From assembly GCF_039535235.1 (NCBI RefSeq), contig NZ_BAAAWU010000001.1, positions 2,542,001 through 2,606,000 on the forward strand: 64,000 nt of DNA, read 5' to 3'. Shown here in pieces: positions 42,647 to 51,012 of the stretch (the stretch's first letter is position 1; every line of letters starts with the position of its first letter). This DNA comes from Streptomyces roseoviridis (GTDB lineage Bacteria > Actinomycetota > Actinomycetes > Streptomycetales > Streptomycetaceae). The notes beneath the pieces were generated by a model. That model saw only the letters and a program-made list of their open reading frames with translations, did no database searches and was not told the origin of the DNA. The position numbers and the translations under genes are program-made.

Positions 42647-43507
42647 ATGCTGCGCTTGGGACGGCGTGAATTCGGGCCCCACGAGCCGGTGATCATGGCG
42701 ATCGTGAACCGGACCCCGGACTCCTTCTACGACCAGGGGGCGACCTTCCGGGACGAGCCGGCGCTCGACCGGGTCGAGCAGGCCGTGGCCGAGGGCGCGG
42801 CGATCGTCGACATCGGCGGGGTCAAGGCGGGCCCCGGCGAGGAGGTCACCGCCGAGGAGGAGGCGCGGCGCACGGTCGGCTTCGTGGCCGAGGTCCGCCG
42901 GCGCCACCCGGACGTGGTGATCAGCGTGGACACCTGGCGGGCGGACGTGGGCGAGGCCGTGTGCGAGGCGGGCGCGGACCTCCTCAACGACGCGTGGGGC
43001 GGGGTCGACCCGCGGCTCGCGGAGGTCGCCGCGAAGTACGGCGCGGGGATCGTGTGCACCCACGCGGGCGGTGCGGAGCCGCGGACGCGGCCGCACCGGA
43101 CCGCGTACGAGGACGTGATGGCCGACATCCTGCGGGTGACGGTGGGCCTCGCGGAGCGGGCGGTCGCGCTCGGCGTGCGGCGCGACGGGATCATGATCGA
43201 CCCGGGGCACGACTTCGGGAAGAACACCCGGCACAGCCTGGAGGCGACCCGGCGGCTCGGCGAGATGACGGAGACCGGCTGGCCGGTGCTCGTCTCGCTG
43301 TCCAACAAGGACTTCGTGGGCGAGACGCTGGACCGGCCGGTGAAGGAGCGGGTCCTCGGGACGCTGGCGACGACGGCGGTCTCGGCGTGGCTCGGGGCGC
43401 GGGTGTACCGGGTGCACGAGGTGGCCGAGACGAAGCAGGTGCTCGACATGGTGGCGTCCATCGCGGGCCACCGTCCCCCGGCCGTGGCGCGACGCGGACT
43501 CGCGTAG
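42647..43507 (+). CDS. folP: Dihydropteroate synthase, FolP2-type
   Basis: 286 aa TIM-barrel. Recognisable but altered motifs: IMAIVNRTPDSF, DIGGVKAGPGEE where canonical enzymes have the STRPG loop, SVDTWRAD, and DPGHDFGKNTRHSLE. The missing STRPG arginine/threonine loop places it with the FolP2 branch. From memory, mycobacterial FolP2 lacks measurable dihydropteroate synthase activity, so a folate role is doubtful. ATG 42647 has GGAGG upstream. Divergent from the DivIVA-like gene. Confidence 0.88.
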   Translation: MLRLGRREFGPHEPVIMAIVNRTPDSFYDQGATFRDEPALDRVEQAVAEGAAIVDIGGVKAGPGEEVTAEEEARRTVGFVAEVRRRHPDVVISVDTWRADVGEAVCEAGADLLNDAWGGVDPRLAEVAAKYGAGIVCTHAGGAEPRTRPHRTAYEDVMADILRVTVGLAERAVALGVRRDGIMIDPGHDFGKNTRHSLEATRRLGEMTETGWPVLVSLSNKDFVGETLDRPVKERVLGTLATTAVSAWLGARVYRVHEVAETKQVLDMVASIAGHRPPAVARRGLA

Positions 43508-43552
43508 GCGGTCGGGCGCACGCGGGCGGCCGGGCCCGCGTCGGGCGCTGCC

Positions 43553-43589
43553 GCGGGCGGGGGCGCCGAGCGGCGGCGCCCCCGCCCGC
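43553..43589. terminator. Hairpin terminator after folP
   Basis: 16-bp perfect arms 43553-43568 and 43574-43589 (GCGGGCGGGGGCGCCG and its complement), five-base loop, between convergent genes. Confidence 0.88.
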
Positions 43590-43594
43590 ACCCC

Positions 43595-44344
43595 TCAGCG
43601 GCCGACCTCCTTCGTCACCAGGGTGACCGCCTCGTCCACGTCGTCCGTCACGTGGAAGAGCAGCAGGTCGTGCTCGGACGCCTTGCCGCCCGCGACGACC
43701 GAGTCGCGCAGCCAGTCGACGAGGCCCTTCCAGTACTCCGTGCCGAACAGGACGATCGGGAAGCGGGTGACCTTGCGGGTCTGGACCAGGGTCAGTGCCT
43801 CGAAGAGCTCGTCGAGGGTGCCCAGGCCGCCGGGCAGGACGACGAAGCCCTGCGCGTACTTCACGAACATCGTCTTGCGGACGAAGAAGTAGCGGAAGTT
43901 CACGCCGATGTCGACGTGCGGGTTGAGGCCCTGCTCGAAGGGGAGCTCGATACCGAGGCCGACCGAGACGCCCTTGGCCTCCCGGGCGCCCTTGTTCGCC
44001 GCCTCCATGGCGCCGGGGCCGCCGCCCGTGATCACCGCGAAGCCGGCCTCCACCAGCGCGCGGCCGAGGCGGACGCCCGCCTCGTACTCGGGCGAGTCCG
44101 GCTTGGTGCGTGCCGAGCCGAAGACGCTGATCGCGCTCGGCAGTTCGGCGAGGGCGCCGAAGCCCTCGACGAACTCGGACTGGATGCGCATGACCCGCCA
44201 GGGGTCGGTGTGCACCCACTCCGAGTCGCCCTCGGTGTCGAGCAGACGCTGGTCCGTGGTGCCGGGCTGGATCTGCTCACGGCGCCTGAGCACCGGTCCC
44301 AGTCGCTGCTCCTCCGGCTTCCTCGGCTCCTCGGGTACGCCCAT
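43595..44344 (-). CDS. LOG family protein (TIGR00730)
   Basis: 249 aa. Nucleotide-binding fold with VITGGGPGAMEAANKGA and the catalytic PGGxGTxxE motif (LPGGLGTLDELFE). LOG enzymes release cytokinin bases or, more generally, ribose-5-phosphate from nucleoside monophosphates; many are mis-annotated as lysine decarboxylases. Rv1205 is the M. tuberculosis counterpart and is linked to cytokinin production. 84 bp downstream of dapE on the same strand. Confidence 0.92.
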   Translation of the reverse strand: MGVPEEPRKPEEQRLGPVLRRREQIQPGTTDQRLLDTEGDSEWVHTDPWRVMRIQSEFVEGFGALAELPSAISVFGSARTKPDSPEYEAGVRLGRALVEAGFAVITGGGPGAMEAANKGAREAKGVSVGLGIELPFEQGLNPHVDIGVNFRYFFVRKTMFVKYAQGFVVLPGGLGTLDELFEALTLVQTRKVTRFPIVLFGTEYWKGLVDWLRDSVVAGGKASEHDLLLFHVTDDVDEAVTLVTKEVGR

Positions 44345-44428
44345 GGCCCGCTCCTTTCACCGTTCCACTGATCTTCCGGTCCGGTCAGGGTAGGACCACA
44401 GAGGTGAAGAAAAGCGAAATTACGGGAA

Positions 44429-45535
44429 TCACTCGGTCAGCCAGTCGCGGAGACGTGCCTCGCAGTGGTGGATGCGCTCGACGTGCACGTGCTCGTCGCG
44501 CTTGTGGGCGTACAGCGGGTCGCCGGGACCGTAGTTGACGGCCGGGACGCCGAGCGCGCTGAAGCGGGCGACGTCGGTCCAGCCGAACTTGGGGTGGGCG
44601 CTGCCGCCGACCGCCTTCATGAACGCCGCGGCGGCCGGGTGGGACAGACCGGGCAGCGCGCCGCCGCTCTCGTCGTCGATGACGAACTCGGCGACGCCGC
44701 AGTCCGCGAACACCTCCCGCACGTGGGCGACGGCCTGCTCCGGGGAGAGGTCGGGGGCGTAGCGGTAATTGACGGTGACGACGCACTCGTCGGGGATGAC
44801 GTTGGTGGCGACGCCGCCCTCGATGCCGACCGCGTTGAGGCCCTCGTGGTACTCCAGGCCGTCGATGACGGGCCTGCGCGGCTCGTAGGCGGCGAGGCGG
44901 TCGAGGATCGGGGCGGCGGCGTGGATGGCGTTGGAGCCCATCCAGGAGCGCGCGGAGTGGGCCCGCTCGCCCTGGGTGCGCAGCTTGACCCGCAGAGTGC
45001 CCTGGCAGCCGCCCTCGACCTGGCCGTCGGAGGGTTCGAGCAGGACGGCGAAGTCGCCGGTGAGCCAGTCGGGGTGGGCCTCGGCGATCTTGCCGAGGCC
45101 GTTGAGGTGGGCGGCGACCTCCTCGTTGTCGTAGAAGACGAAGGTGAGGTCGCGGTTGGGCTCGGGCACGGTGGCCGCGATCCGCAGCTGGACGGCGACG
45201 CCCGACTTCATGTCGGAGGTGCCGCAGCCCCACAGGACGCCGTTCTCGTCGAGCCGGGAGGGCACGTTGTCGGCGATCGGGACCGTGTCGATGTGCCCGG
45301 CGAGGACGACCCGCTCGGCGCGGCCGAGGTTCGTGCGGGCCACGACGTTGTTGCCGTGGCGGTCGACGGTGAGGTGCGGCAGGGCGCGCAGGGCCCGCTC
45401 GATCGCGTCGGCGAGCGGCTTCTCGGTTCCACTGACGGAGGGGAAGTCGACCAGGGCGGCGGTCAGCGCGGCGCCGTCGAGCGAGAGGTCCAGGGAGGCG
45501 TTCAGCGGGGCACTGAGAGGAGCGGTGTCAGCCAT
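44429..45535 (-). CDS. dapE: Succinyl-diaminopimelate desuccinylase
   Basis: 368 aa, M20 metallopeptidase fold: LAGHIDTVP and [11 protein letters not shown] (zinc ligands), YDNEEVAAH (catalytic/metal Glu pair) and a dimerisation domain (~175-290). Cleaves N-succinyl-LL-diaminopimelate to LL-diaminopimelate and succinate, for peptidoglycan and lysine. dapC, two genes further on, performs the preceding transamination. The coding strand is divergent from the lysozyme-like gene by 38 bp. Confidence 0.95.
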   Translation of the reverse strand: MADTAPLSAPLNASLDLSLDGAALTAALVDFPSVSGTEKPLADAIERALRALPHLTVDRHGNNVVARTNLGRAERVVLAGHIDTVPIADNVPSRLDENGVLWGCGTSDMKSGVAVQLRIAATVPEPNRDLTFVFYDNEEVAAHLNGLGKIAEAHPDWLTGDFAVLLEPSDGQVEGGCQGTLRVKLRTQGERAHSARSWMGSNAIHAAAPILDRLAAYEPRRPVIDGLEYHEGLNAVGIEGGVATNVIPDECVVTVNYRYAPDLSPEQAVAHVREVFADCGVAEFVIDDESGGALPGLSHPAAAAFMKAVGGSAHPKFGWTDVARFSALGVPAVNYGPGDPLYAHKRDEHVHVERIHHCEARLRDWLTE

Positions 45536-45573
45536 GTGCCGACCCTAACGCGGCCTCCAGTACGGTGGGGCGC

Positions 45574-46515
45574 GTGTCCGAGCCCAGCCGTCCTCCCCGT
45601 CCCGCCCGCCGCGGTCGTCCCGCCCGGCTCGTGGCGGCGTTCGCCGTGCTCCTCGGCCTGGTCGCCTACGTGGCGGTGCACTACGTCACGGGCAGCAAGG
45701 GCGCTCCCCGGTGCAGCGTCGGGAGCGGGGCGAACCGCTACGAGTTCACCCCGGAGCAGGCGTCCAACGCGGCCACGATCGCGGCCGTGGGCACCGGCCG
45801 CGGGCTGCCGGAGCGCGCGGTCACGATCGCGCTCGCCACGGCGCTCCAGGAGTCGGCGCTGCGCAACATCGAGCACGGCGACCGGGACTCGCTCGGCCTG
45901 TTCCAGCAGCGGCCCTCGCAGGGCTGGGGGACGCCGGAGCAGATCCTGGACCCGGTGTACTCCTCGGCGAAGTTCTACGAGGGCCTGGAGAAGGTCCCCG
46001 GGTATTCGCGGCTGCCGTTGACGGTGGCCGCGCAGAAGGTGCAGCGCAGCGGTTTCCCGCAGGCGTACGCGAAGCACGAGCCGGACGCGGCCCTGCTCTC
46101 GGCGGCGCTGACCGGCCGGTCGGCGGCCTCGCTGACGTGCACGGCGGACGTGCGGGAGGGCCGGCCGGGCGATCCGGCGCGGGTGCGCGCGGAGCTGGTG
46201 CGGGCCTTCGGCGAGGAGACGACACCCGAGCAGGCGGCGAAGGGGGCCGGAGCGGCCGGCGCGAACGCGGGCGGCGCGGCCCCGGCGGTGGAGCTCTCGG
46301 TGCCGGTGCGGGACTCCCGGGGGGCGCGCGAGCGGCGCGGCTGGGAGCTGGCGCAATGGGCGGTGGCGCGGGCGGACGAGCTGCGCATCGCGGAGGTGGC
46401 GTACGGGGACCGGGTGTGGGTCGCCGACGACGCCTCGGGCGAGTGGGAGCGGGCGGGCGGGGACGGGCCGCGCGGCACGGACGGCTCGACGGTACGGATC
46501 CGGCTGGCGCGCTAG
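45574..46515 (+). CDS. Membrane-anchored lysozyme/transglycosylase-like protein
   Basis: 313 aa. A basic N-terminus and one membrane helix (LVAAFAVLLGLVAYVAVHYV) precede an external domain. There, IALATALQESALRNIEHGD provides a candidate catalytic Glu, and LGLFQQRPSQGWGTPEQILDP is typical of lysozyme-fold proteins that Streptomyces genomes often mislabel as heavy-metal transporters. The C-terminal ~70 residues form a separate domain after an Ala/Gly linker. Likely peptidoglycan binding or cleavage. GTG 45574 is the most probable start. Confidence 0.8.
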   Translation: MSEPSRPPRPARRGRPARLVAAFAVLLGLVAYVAVHYVTGSKGAPRCSVGSGANRYEFTPEQASNAATIAAVGTGRGLPERAVTIALATALQESALRNIEHGDRDSLGLFQQRPSQGWGTPEQILDPVYSSAKFYEGLEKVPGYSRLPLTVAAQKVQRSGFPQAYAKHEPDAALLSAALTGRSAASLTCTADVREGRPGDPARVRAELVRAFGEETTPEQAAKGAGAAGANAGGAAPAVELSVPVRDSRGARERRGWELAQWAVARADELRIAEVAYGDRVWVADDASGEWERAGGDGPRGTDGSTVRIRLAR

Positions 46516-46832
46516 TCCCGCGCCCGGTCCTCGCGGCGGCACCCGGGGCCCGGTGGGCAGCCGTGCGAGCCGTCACCCGGAAGTGTCATGGGGTCGGTGT
46601 GGCGCGAAGCTCTGCGGTCACCTTTTCAGCGGGCTGTCATGTCACCGCAAGGACCTTGCGGCGCAAGGGAAGTGACGGTTCGCCAACCCTTGCCTCATGG
46701 GCGTGTTCGTCCGCTTTCCTCCCCGCCCGCCCGTACGGCGCATTACCCAGTCTTTACCTTCGGCCTCCGCAACCTCCCCCGCCCCGGGGGCGGTTGTCAG
46801 CGCGTCAACGTCCTCTCCGTCGAAGGAGCACC
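46516..46832. promoter_or_regulatory. 317-bp intergenic region with a 17-bp palindrome
   Basis: No gene. CCGCAAGG-A-CCTTGCGG (46645-46661) is a perfect inverted repeat about 170 bp before the next start. The stretch 46740-46790 (GCATTACCCAGTCTTTACC) is comparatively AT-rich and may be promoter DNA for the secreted protein that follows. Confidence 0.5.
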
Positions 46833-47228
46833 ATGTCCCTCCCCCTGACCCGTCGGATCGCCCGTGCCGCCCTGATCGTCGCGGCCGGAGCAGCCCCCGT
46901 GGTCGGTGCGGCCGGCTCCGCGAGCGCGCTGGACCACTCCCTCGCCCCGGCCGGCGGCCTGCCCGGCCTGAGCGCCCTGGACACCACCGCGGCGGACTCG
47001 ACCCTCGACACCGCGACCGGCGTCGTCGGCGAGACCGGCGGCAAGGCCGCCCCGGCGGCCCAGCAGCTCGCGAGCGACCCGGCCGGTGCGGCCGACACGC
47101 TCGGCCAGACCGCGGGCGCGGCCACCGAGTCCGCCGAGGCCCCGGCCGCGGACGCCCTGGGCGGCCTCCCCAACACCGGCGCGCTGCCCGGCGCCGGACT
47201 GATGGGCGGCCTGCCGATCGGCGGCTGA
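46833..47228 (+). CDS. Small secreted Ala/Gly-rich protein
   Basis: 131 aa. Sec signal peptide (RRIARAALIVAAGAAPVVGAAGSASA, written here in parts: basic start RRIARAA, core LIVAAGAAPVVGA, cleavage after GSASA). The mature ~100 residues are low complexity Ala/Gly/Leu/Pro/Thr, with no Cys, ending GLMGGLPIGG. ATG 46833 with GAAGGAG. Possibly a cell-wall or matrix peptide; no family recognised. Confidence 0.78.
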   Translation: MSLPLTRRIARAALIVAAGAAPVVGAAGSASALDHSLAPAGGLPGLSALDTTAADSTLDTATGVVGETGGKAAPAAQQLASDPAGAADTLGQTAGAATESAEAPAADALGGLPNTGALPGAGLMGGLPIGG

Positions 47229-47244
47229 CCTCCCGCCGCACACG

Positions 47245-47281
47245 CCGAAGGCCCGGGGAGCACCGTCCCCCGGGCCTTCGG
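47245..47281. terminator. Hairpin terminator between secreted protein and dapC
   Basis: 14-bp perfect arms 47245-47258 and 47268-47281 (CCGAAGGCCCGGGG and its complement) with a nine-base loop, between convergent genes. Confidence 0.88.
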
Positions 47282-47325
47282 TCCGTCGGTGGACGACCGA
47301 CGGCTCCCGACAAGGGGATTCGAGA

Positions 47326-48420
47326 TCACCCCAGGCGCTTGACCGCAGCCTCCACCCGCTCGTCCGTCGCCGTGAACGCCACCCGCACGAACCGCCCGCC
47401 GGCCTCCCCGTAGAAGTCGCCGGGCGCCACCAGGATGCCCTTCTCCGCCAGGTACGCCACCGTGTCCCAGCACGGCTCGTCCCGGGTCGCCCACAGGTAG
47501 AGGCTGGCCTCGCTGTGCTCGATCCGGAAGCCGTGCGCCTGAAGGGCCCCGCGCAGGGCGGCCCGCCGGGCCGCGTAGCGGGCCCGCTGCTCGGTCACGT
47601 GCGTGTCGTCGCCGAGGGCCGCGACCGTGGCGGCCTGCACCGGGGCGGCGGTCATCATGCCGCCGTGCTTGCGGATCCGCAGCAGCTCGCCGAGGACGGC
47701 CGCGTCGCCCGCGACGAACGCCGCCCGGTAGCCCGCCAGGTTGGACCGCTTGGACAGGGAGTGGACGGCGACGACGCCCTCGTACGAGCGGCCGCAGACG
47801 TCCGGGTGCAGCACCGAGACCGGGTCGGCCTCCCAGCCCAGCTCCAGGTAGCACTCGTCGGAGAACACCAGCACGCCGTGCTCGCGCGCCCACGCCACGA
47901 TCCGCCGCAGCTCGTCCTTGCCGAGGACCCGGCCGGTCGGGTTGGACGGCGAGTTCAGCCACAGCAGCTTCAGCCCCGCCGGGTCGAGCCGGGTCGGGTC
48001 GTCGTAGACGACGGGCTCCGCGCCGCACAGCCGCGCGCCGACCTCGTAGGTCGGGTAGGCGAGCCGCGGGTAGGCCACCTTGTCGCCCGGGCCCAGGCCG
48101 AGCTGCGTCGGCAGCCAGGCCACCAGCTCCTTGGAGCCCACCACCGGCAGCACGTTCTCGTGCGCGAAGCCGGTGGCGCCCAGCCGCCGCTCGCACCAGC
48201 CGGTGAGCGCGTCCCGCAGCTCCTTCGTGCCCCACACCGTGGGATATCCCGGCGAGTCCGCCGCCGCGACCAGGGCGTCCTGGATCAGCGCGGGGACCGG
48301 GTCCACGGGCGTGCCCACGGACAGGTCGACGATGCCGTCCGGGTGGGTCGCCGCCGTCTGCTTGTACGGCTCCAGCTTGTCCCAGGGGAAGACGGGCAGG
48401 CGCGAAGAGACTGCGCTCAC
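47326..48420 (-). CDS. dapC: Succinyldiaminopimelate transaminase
   Basis: 364 aa, fold-type I PLP aminotransferase. LWLNSPSNPTGRVL, FSDECYLELGW (PLP-binding Asp/Tyr) and the Schiff-base lysine in VHSLSKRSNLAGYR are visible. The adjacent ferredoxin gene and the presence of dapE mark it as the actinobacterial DapC, which makes N-succinyl-LL-diaminopimelate. GTG 48420 has GAGGAGC upstream; the ferredoxin gene lies 77 bp before it on the same strand. Confidence 0.93.
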   Translation of the reverse strand: MSAVSSRLPVFPWDKLEPYKQTAATHPDGIVDLSVGTPVDPVPALIQDALVAAADSPGYPTVWGTKELRDALTGWCERRLGATGFAHENVLPVVGSKELVAWLPTQLGLGPGDKVAYPRLAYPTYEVGARLCGAEPVVYDDPTRLDPAGLKLLWLNSPSNPTGRVLGKDELRRIVAWAREHGVLVFSDECYLELGWEADPVSVLHPDVCGRSYEGVVAVHSLSKRSNLAGYRAAFVAGDAAVLGELLRIRKHGGMMTAAPVQAATVAALGDDTHVTEQRARYAARRAALRGALQAHGFRIEHSEASLYLWATRDEPCWDTVAYLAEKGILVAPGDFYGEAGGRFVRVAFTATDERVEAAVKRLG

Positions 48421-48497
48421 GGTTTGTGCTCCTCGTACGTACGGATACGCGTCGGTCCCGTACAGCGGTGAGGCCGTACGGGACCGAAGGCGAATGA

Positions 48498-48818
48498 TCA
48501 GCCGTTCTGCGGCGGCAGGGCGGCGATGAAGGGGTGGTCGCGCTCGATCAGGCCGAGCTTGGAGGCACCACCGGGCGAGCCGAGCTCGTCGAAGAACTCG
48601 ACGTTCGCCTTGTAGTAGTCCTTCCACTCCTCCGGAGTGTCGTCCTCGTAGAAGATCGCCTCGACCGGGCAGACCGGCTCACAGGCCCCACAGTCGACGC
48701 ATTCGTCCGGGTGGATGTACAAGGACCGCTGGCCCTCGTAGATGCAGTCGACGGGGCACTCCTCGATGCACGCCTTGTCCTTGACGTCGACACAAGGCTG
48801 CGCGATGACGTAGGTCAC
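48498..48818 (-). CDS. fdxA: 7Fe ferredoxin (3Fe-4S/4Fe-4S)
   Basis: 106 aa from GTG 48818. Cluster ligands: Cys9, Cys17, Cys21, Cys25 and Cys40, Cys43, Cys46, Cys50 (CVDCGACEPVC), the pattern of bacterial 7Fe ferredoxins; the C-terminal ~45 residues are the usual actinobacterial extension. A small cytoplasmic electron carrier. The pairing with dapC is the same as Rv1177-Rv1178 in M. tuberculosis. Confidence 0.94.
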   Translation of the reverse strand: MTYVIAQPCVDVKDKACIEECPVDCIYEGQRSLYIHPDECVDCGACEPVCPVEAIFYEDDTPEEWKDYYKANVEFFDELGSPGGASKLGLIERDHPFIAALPPQNG

Positions 48819-48930
48819 GCTGTCGTTCCTCCTCGATAGGGCTGGTCTGCGCGGGAGCGCGGTGTCGTCGATGCCCGCCCCTAGTATCTCCGTTCTTGGG
48901 GACGATCCGAACAGGAGGGGCTCAGAAGCT

Positions 48931-49932
48931 GTGGAATTCACCGGTGGAGGACGCCTCGAGGTCCGCATTACCGCTGCTGACGTGGGAAAACGTGTCTCAG
49001 TTCGGTACGTGACGGACCCGGGTGCGGCGGGCGCGAGATTCACCGACGCGGTCGGGGTTCTCACATCATGGGACAAGGGTGTGCTGCTGATCACACGCCG
49101 GACCGGCGAGGCCGTCCGGATCGCGGAAGCGTCGCTCGCCGCCGGCAAGGTCGTCCCCGCCGCCCCGGCCCGTCGGCGCGGCCCCTCCGCCGGCTTCACC
49201 GAGCTCGCCCGCGCCGCCGCGCACGCGTGGCAGCCGCTGGAGAGCGAACCCCTCGGCGAGTGGACCCTGCGCGCCGCCGCCGGATTCACCCGGCGGGCCA
49301 ACTCGGTGCTCCCGCTCGGTGATCCGGGACTTCCGGTGGACGCCGCCCTGGAACGCGTACGGGAGTGGTACGCGACCCGCGGACTGCCCGCGTACGTCCA
49401 GGCGTCGACGGGCGCCGAGGGCACCCAGGAGCTGCTCTGCGCCGACCTGGAGCGGCTCGGATGGGTCCGCGAGATCACGGCCGAACTGCGGACCGCCCCG
49501 CTCGCCCCGCTCGGGGACCTCGACGCCGACGTGACCGCCGTCCGGCTCTCGCGCTCCGCCGACGAGACCTGGCTGCGCCGCTACCAGCGCTTCGGCGAAC
49601 CCGGCCCGCACGTGGTGAAGGTCCTCGGCAGCGGCCCGAGTGTGTGGTTCGCCTCCATACCGGGCACGGAAGACGTACCGGCTGCGATCGGCCGCTGTGT
49701 CGTCGACGGCCGCTGGGCCGGCTTCATGGCCGTGGAGGTCGACCCCGCCCGGCGGCGCGGCGGCCTGGCGACGGCCGTCATGACCGCGCTCGCCCGCCGG
49801 GCCCTGGACGAGGGCGCCTCGGCCGCCTGGCTCCAGGTGGAGTCGGACAACGACGGCGCCCGGGCGCTGTACGACGGAATGGGCTTCACCGTGCACCACC
49901 ACTACCACCACTACCGCTGGACGGACGCGTGA
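48931..49932 (+). CDS. GNAT-family N-acetyltransferase with N-terminal extension
   Basis: 333 aa from GTG 48931 (AGGAGGGG ten bases upstream). An N-terminal SH3-like/barrel region (~1-75, RLEVRITAADVGKRVSVRY) precedes a degenerate GNAT half and a complete C-terminal GNAT domain, with acetyl-CoA motif VEVDPARRRGGLATAVM and WLQVESDNDGARALYDGMGF. Substrate unknown. The frame could start earlier at 48862. The stop overlaps the next start, so the pair is coupled. Divergent from fdxA. Confidence 0.88.
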   Translation: MEFTGGGRLEVRITAADVGKRVSVRYVTDPGAAGARFTDAVGVLTSWDKGVLLITRRTGEAVRIAEASLAAGKVVPAAPARRRGPSAGFTELARAAAHAWQPLESEPLGEWTLRAAAGFTRRANSVLPLGDPGLPVDAALERVREWYATRGLPAYVQASTGAEGTQELLCADLERLGWVREITAELRTAPLAPLGDLDADVTAVRLSRSADETWLRRYQRFGEPGPHVVKVLGSGPSVWFASIPGTEDVPAAIGRCVVDGRWAGFMAVEVDPARRRGGLATAVMTALARRALDEGASAAWLQVESDNDGARALYDGMGFTVHHHYHHYRWTDA

Positions 49933-50768
49933 CCGACGCAGGCGACGTGACCGACTGGCGGCGGGAGTTCGCGGAGGAGGCCAGGTCCGAGCGGCCCGAC
50001 CTCGCCCGGCTCTGCCTCCTCGTCGGCGCGGTGGCCGACCCCGCGGTGACCCAGGCGGACCTGGACGCCGCGGAGATCGAACTGGACCGGCTCGCCGGCC
50101 TGCTGCCCTACGGGGCGCGCGGCGGCGCCGACGCGTGGGTCACGGCGCTCGCCGAGCTACTCGGCCGCCGCGAGGGCTTCCTCGGCGTGCCCGCCGACTA
50201 CCAGCGCCTGGAGTCCTCGCTGCTCCACGAGGTGCTGCGGCGCCGGCGCGGACTGCCGATCCTGCTGTCCGTGGTGTGGATCGAGGTCGCCCGCCGGGCC
50301 GGCGCCCCCGTCTACGGCCTCGGCCTGCCCGGCCACTTCGTCGTCGGCTTCGGCGACCCGGGGGACCTCCACCTCGCCGACCCCTTCGCCGGCGGCCGTC
50401 CGATGACCGCCGCCGACGCGGAACTCCTGGTCGCGGGTGCCACCGGCGAGGCCCTCGACCCGTCGATGCTGCGCCCCGCCACACCGGCGGCGATCGTGCT
50501 GCGCATCCTCAACAACATCCGCGCCTGGGCGTCCGCCCGCCCCGAGCGCTCCGACGTCGCCCTGTGGGCCGTGGAACTGTCGCTGCTGCTCCCCTCCCAT
50601 CCGGCCCGCCTGCGCTACGAGCGCGCGGAGCTGCTCGTCCAGCGCGGGGACTTCCTGACGGGAGCGGCGGAGATGGAGGCGTACGCGACCGTGATGGACG
50701 CGGTGGAGCCGAGCGCGGCCGAGACCATCCGCCGCAAGGCGAAGGCGGCCCGCGCACTGCTGAACTAG
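49929..50768 (+). CDS. SirB1/transglutaminase-like family protein
   Basis: 279 aa. LLHEVLRRRRGLPILLSVVWIEVARRAG and VYGLGLPGHFVVGF are characteristic of the SirB1_N/DUF protein family with a transglutaminase-like fold. The last ~90 residues look like TPR-type helices (AIVLRILNNIRAWASARPERSD). Activity unknown; the family's usual catalytic Cys is not evident, so it may be a non-enzymatic relative. GTG 49929 overlaps the GNAT stop. Confidence 0.85.
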   Translation: MTDAGDVTDWRREFAEEARSERPDLARLCLLVGAVADPAVTQADLDAAEIELDRLAGLLPYGARGGADAWVTALAELLGRREGFLGVPADYQRLESSLLHEVLRRRRGLPILLSVVWIEVARRAGAPVYGLGLPGHFVVGFGDPGDLHLADPFAGGRPMTAADAELLVAGATGEALDPSMLRPATPAAIVLRILNNIRAWASARPERSDVALWAVELSLLLPSHPARLRYERAELLVQRGDFLTGAAEMEAYATVMDAVEPSAAETIRRKAKAARALLN

Positions 50769-50790
50769 CCGGCCCTGCCCTCCCGGGCCG

Positions 50791-50916
50791 GTCCGACGGC
50801 ACCCGCGAAGGAGCGGTGACCAGCCGGGCCCCGGTGAGCTCCTCCCCAGGCCGGGCCGAGGGCACCCCCGAGGGAGCGGTGACCAGCGGGGCCCCGTGCG
50901 GTCCTCCCCCAGGCCG
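50791..50916. repeat. 63-bp imperfect tandem duplication
   Basis: GAGCGGTGACCAGC and flanking bases recur with a period of 63 bp (copies from 50791 and 50854), and a third start (GCCGAGGGCAC) appears near 50923. Located directly after the SirB1-like gene. Confidence 0.75.
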
Positions 50917-50954
50917 GTCCGGGCCGAGGGCACGGGCGGGCGCGGACACGCGCG

Positions 50955-50985
50955 GAGCCCCGCCCGGTCGTCGCGGGCGGGGCTC
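50955..50985. terminator. Hairpin terminator between convergent genes
   Basis: 12-bp perfect arms 50955-50966 and 50974-50985 (GAGCCCCGCCCG and its complement) with a seven-base loop. Confidence 0.85.
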
Positions 50986-51012
50986 CTCGGTCGCTCGGAG
51001 GGCGTCGGGCCG

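Noticed and set aside
43595..44344. Lysine decarboxylase
   Set aside because: The PGGxGTxxE motif identifies a LOG phosphoribohydrolase; PLP-dependent decarboxylase features are absent.
45574..46515. Heavy-metal transporter
   Set aside because: One membrane helix only and a lysozyme-like ES...GLFQQRP region; no metal-binding CxxC or transporter fold.
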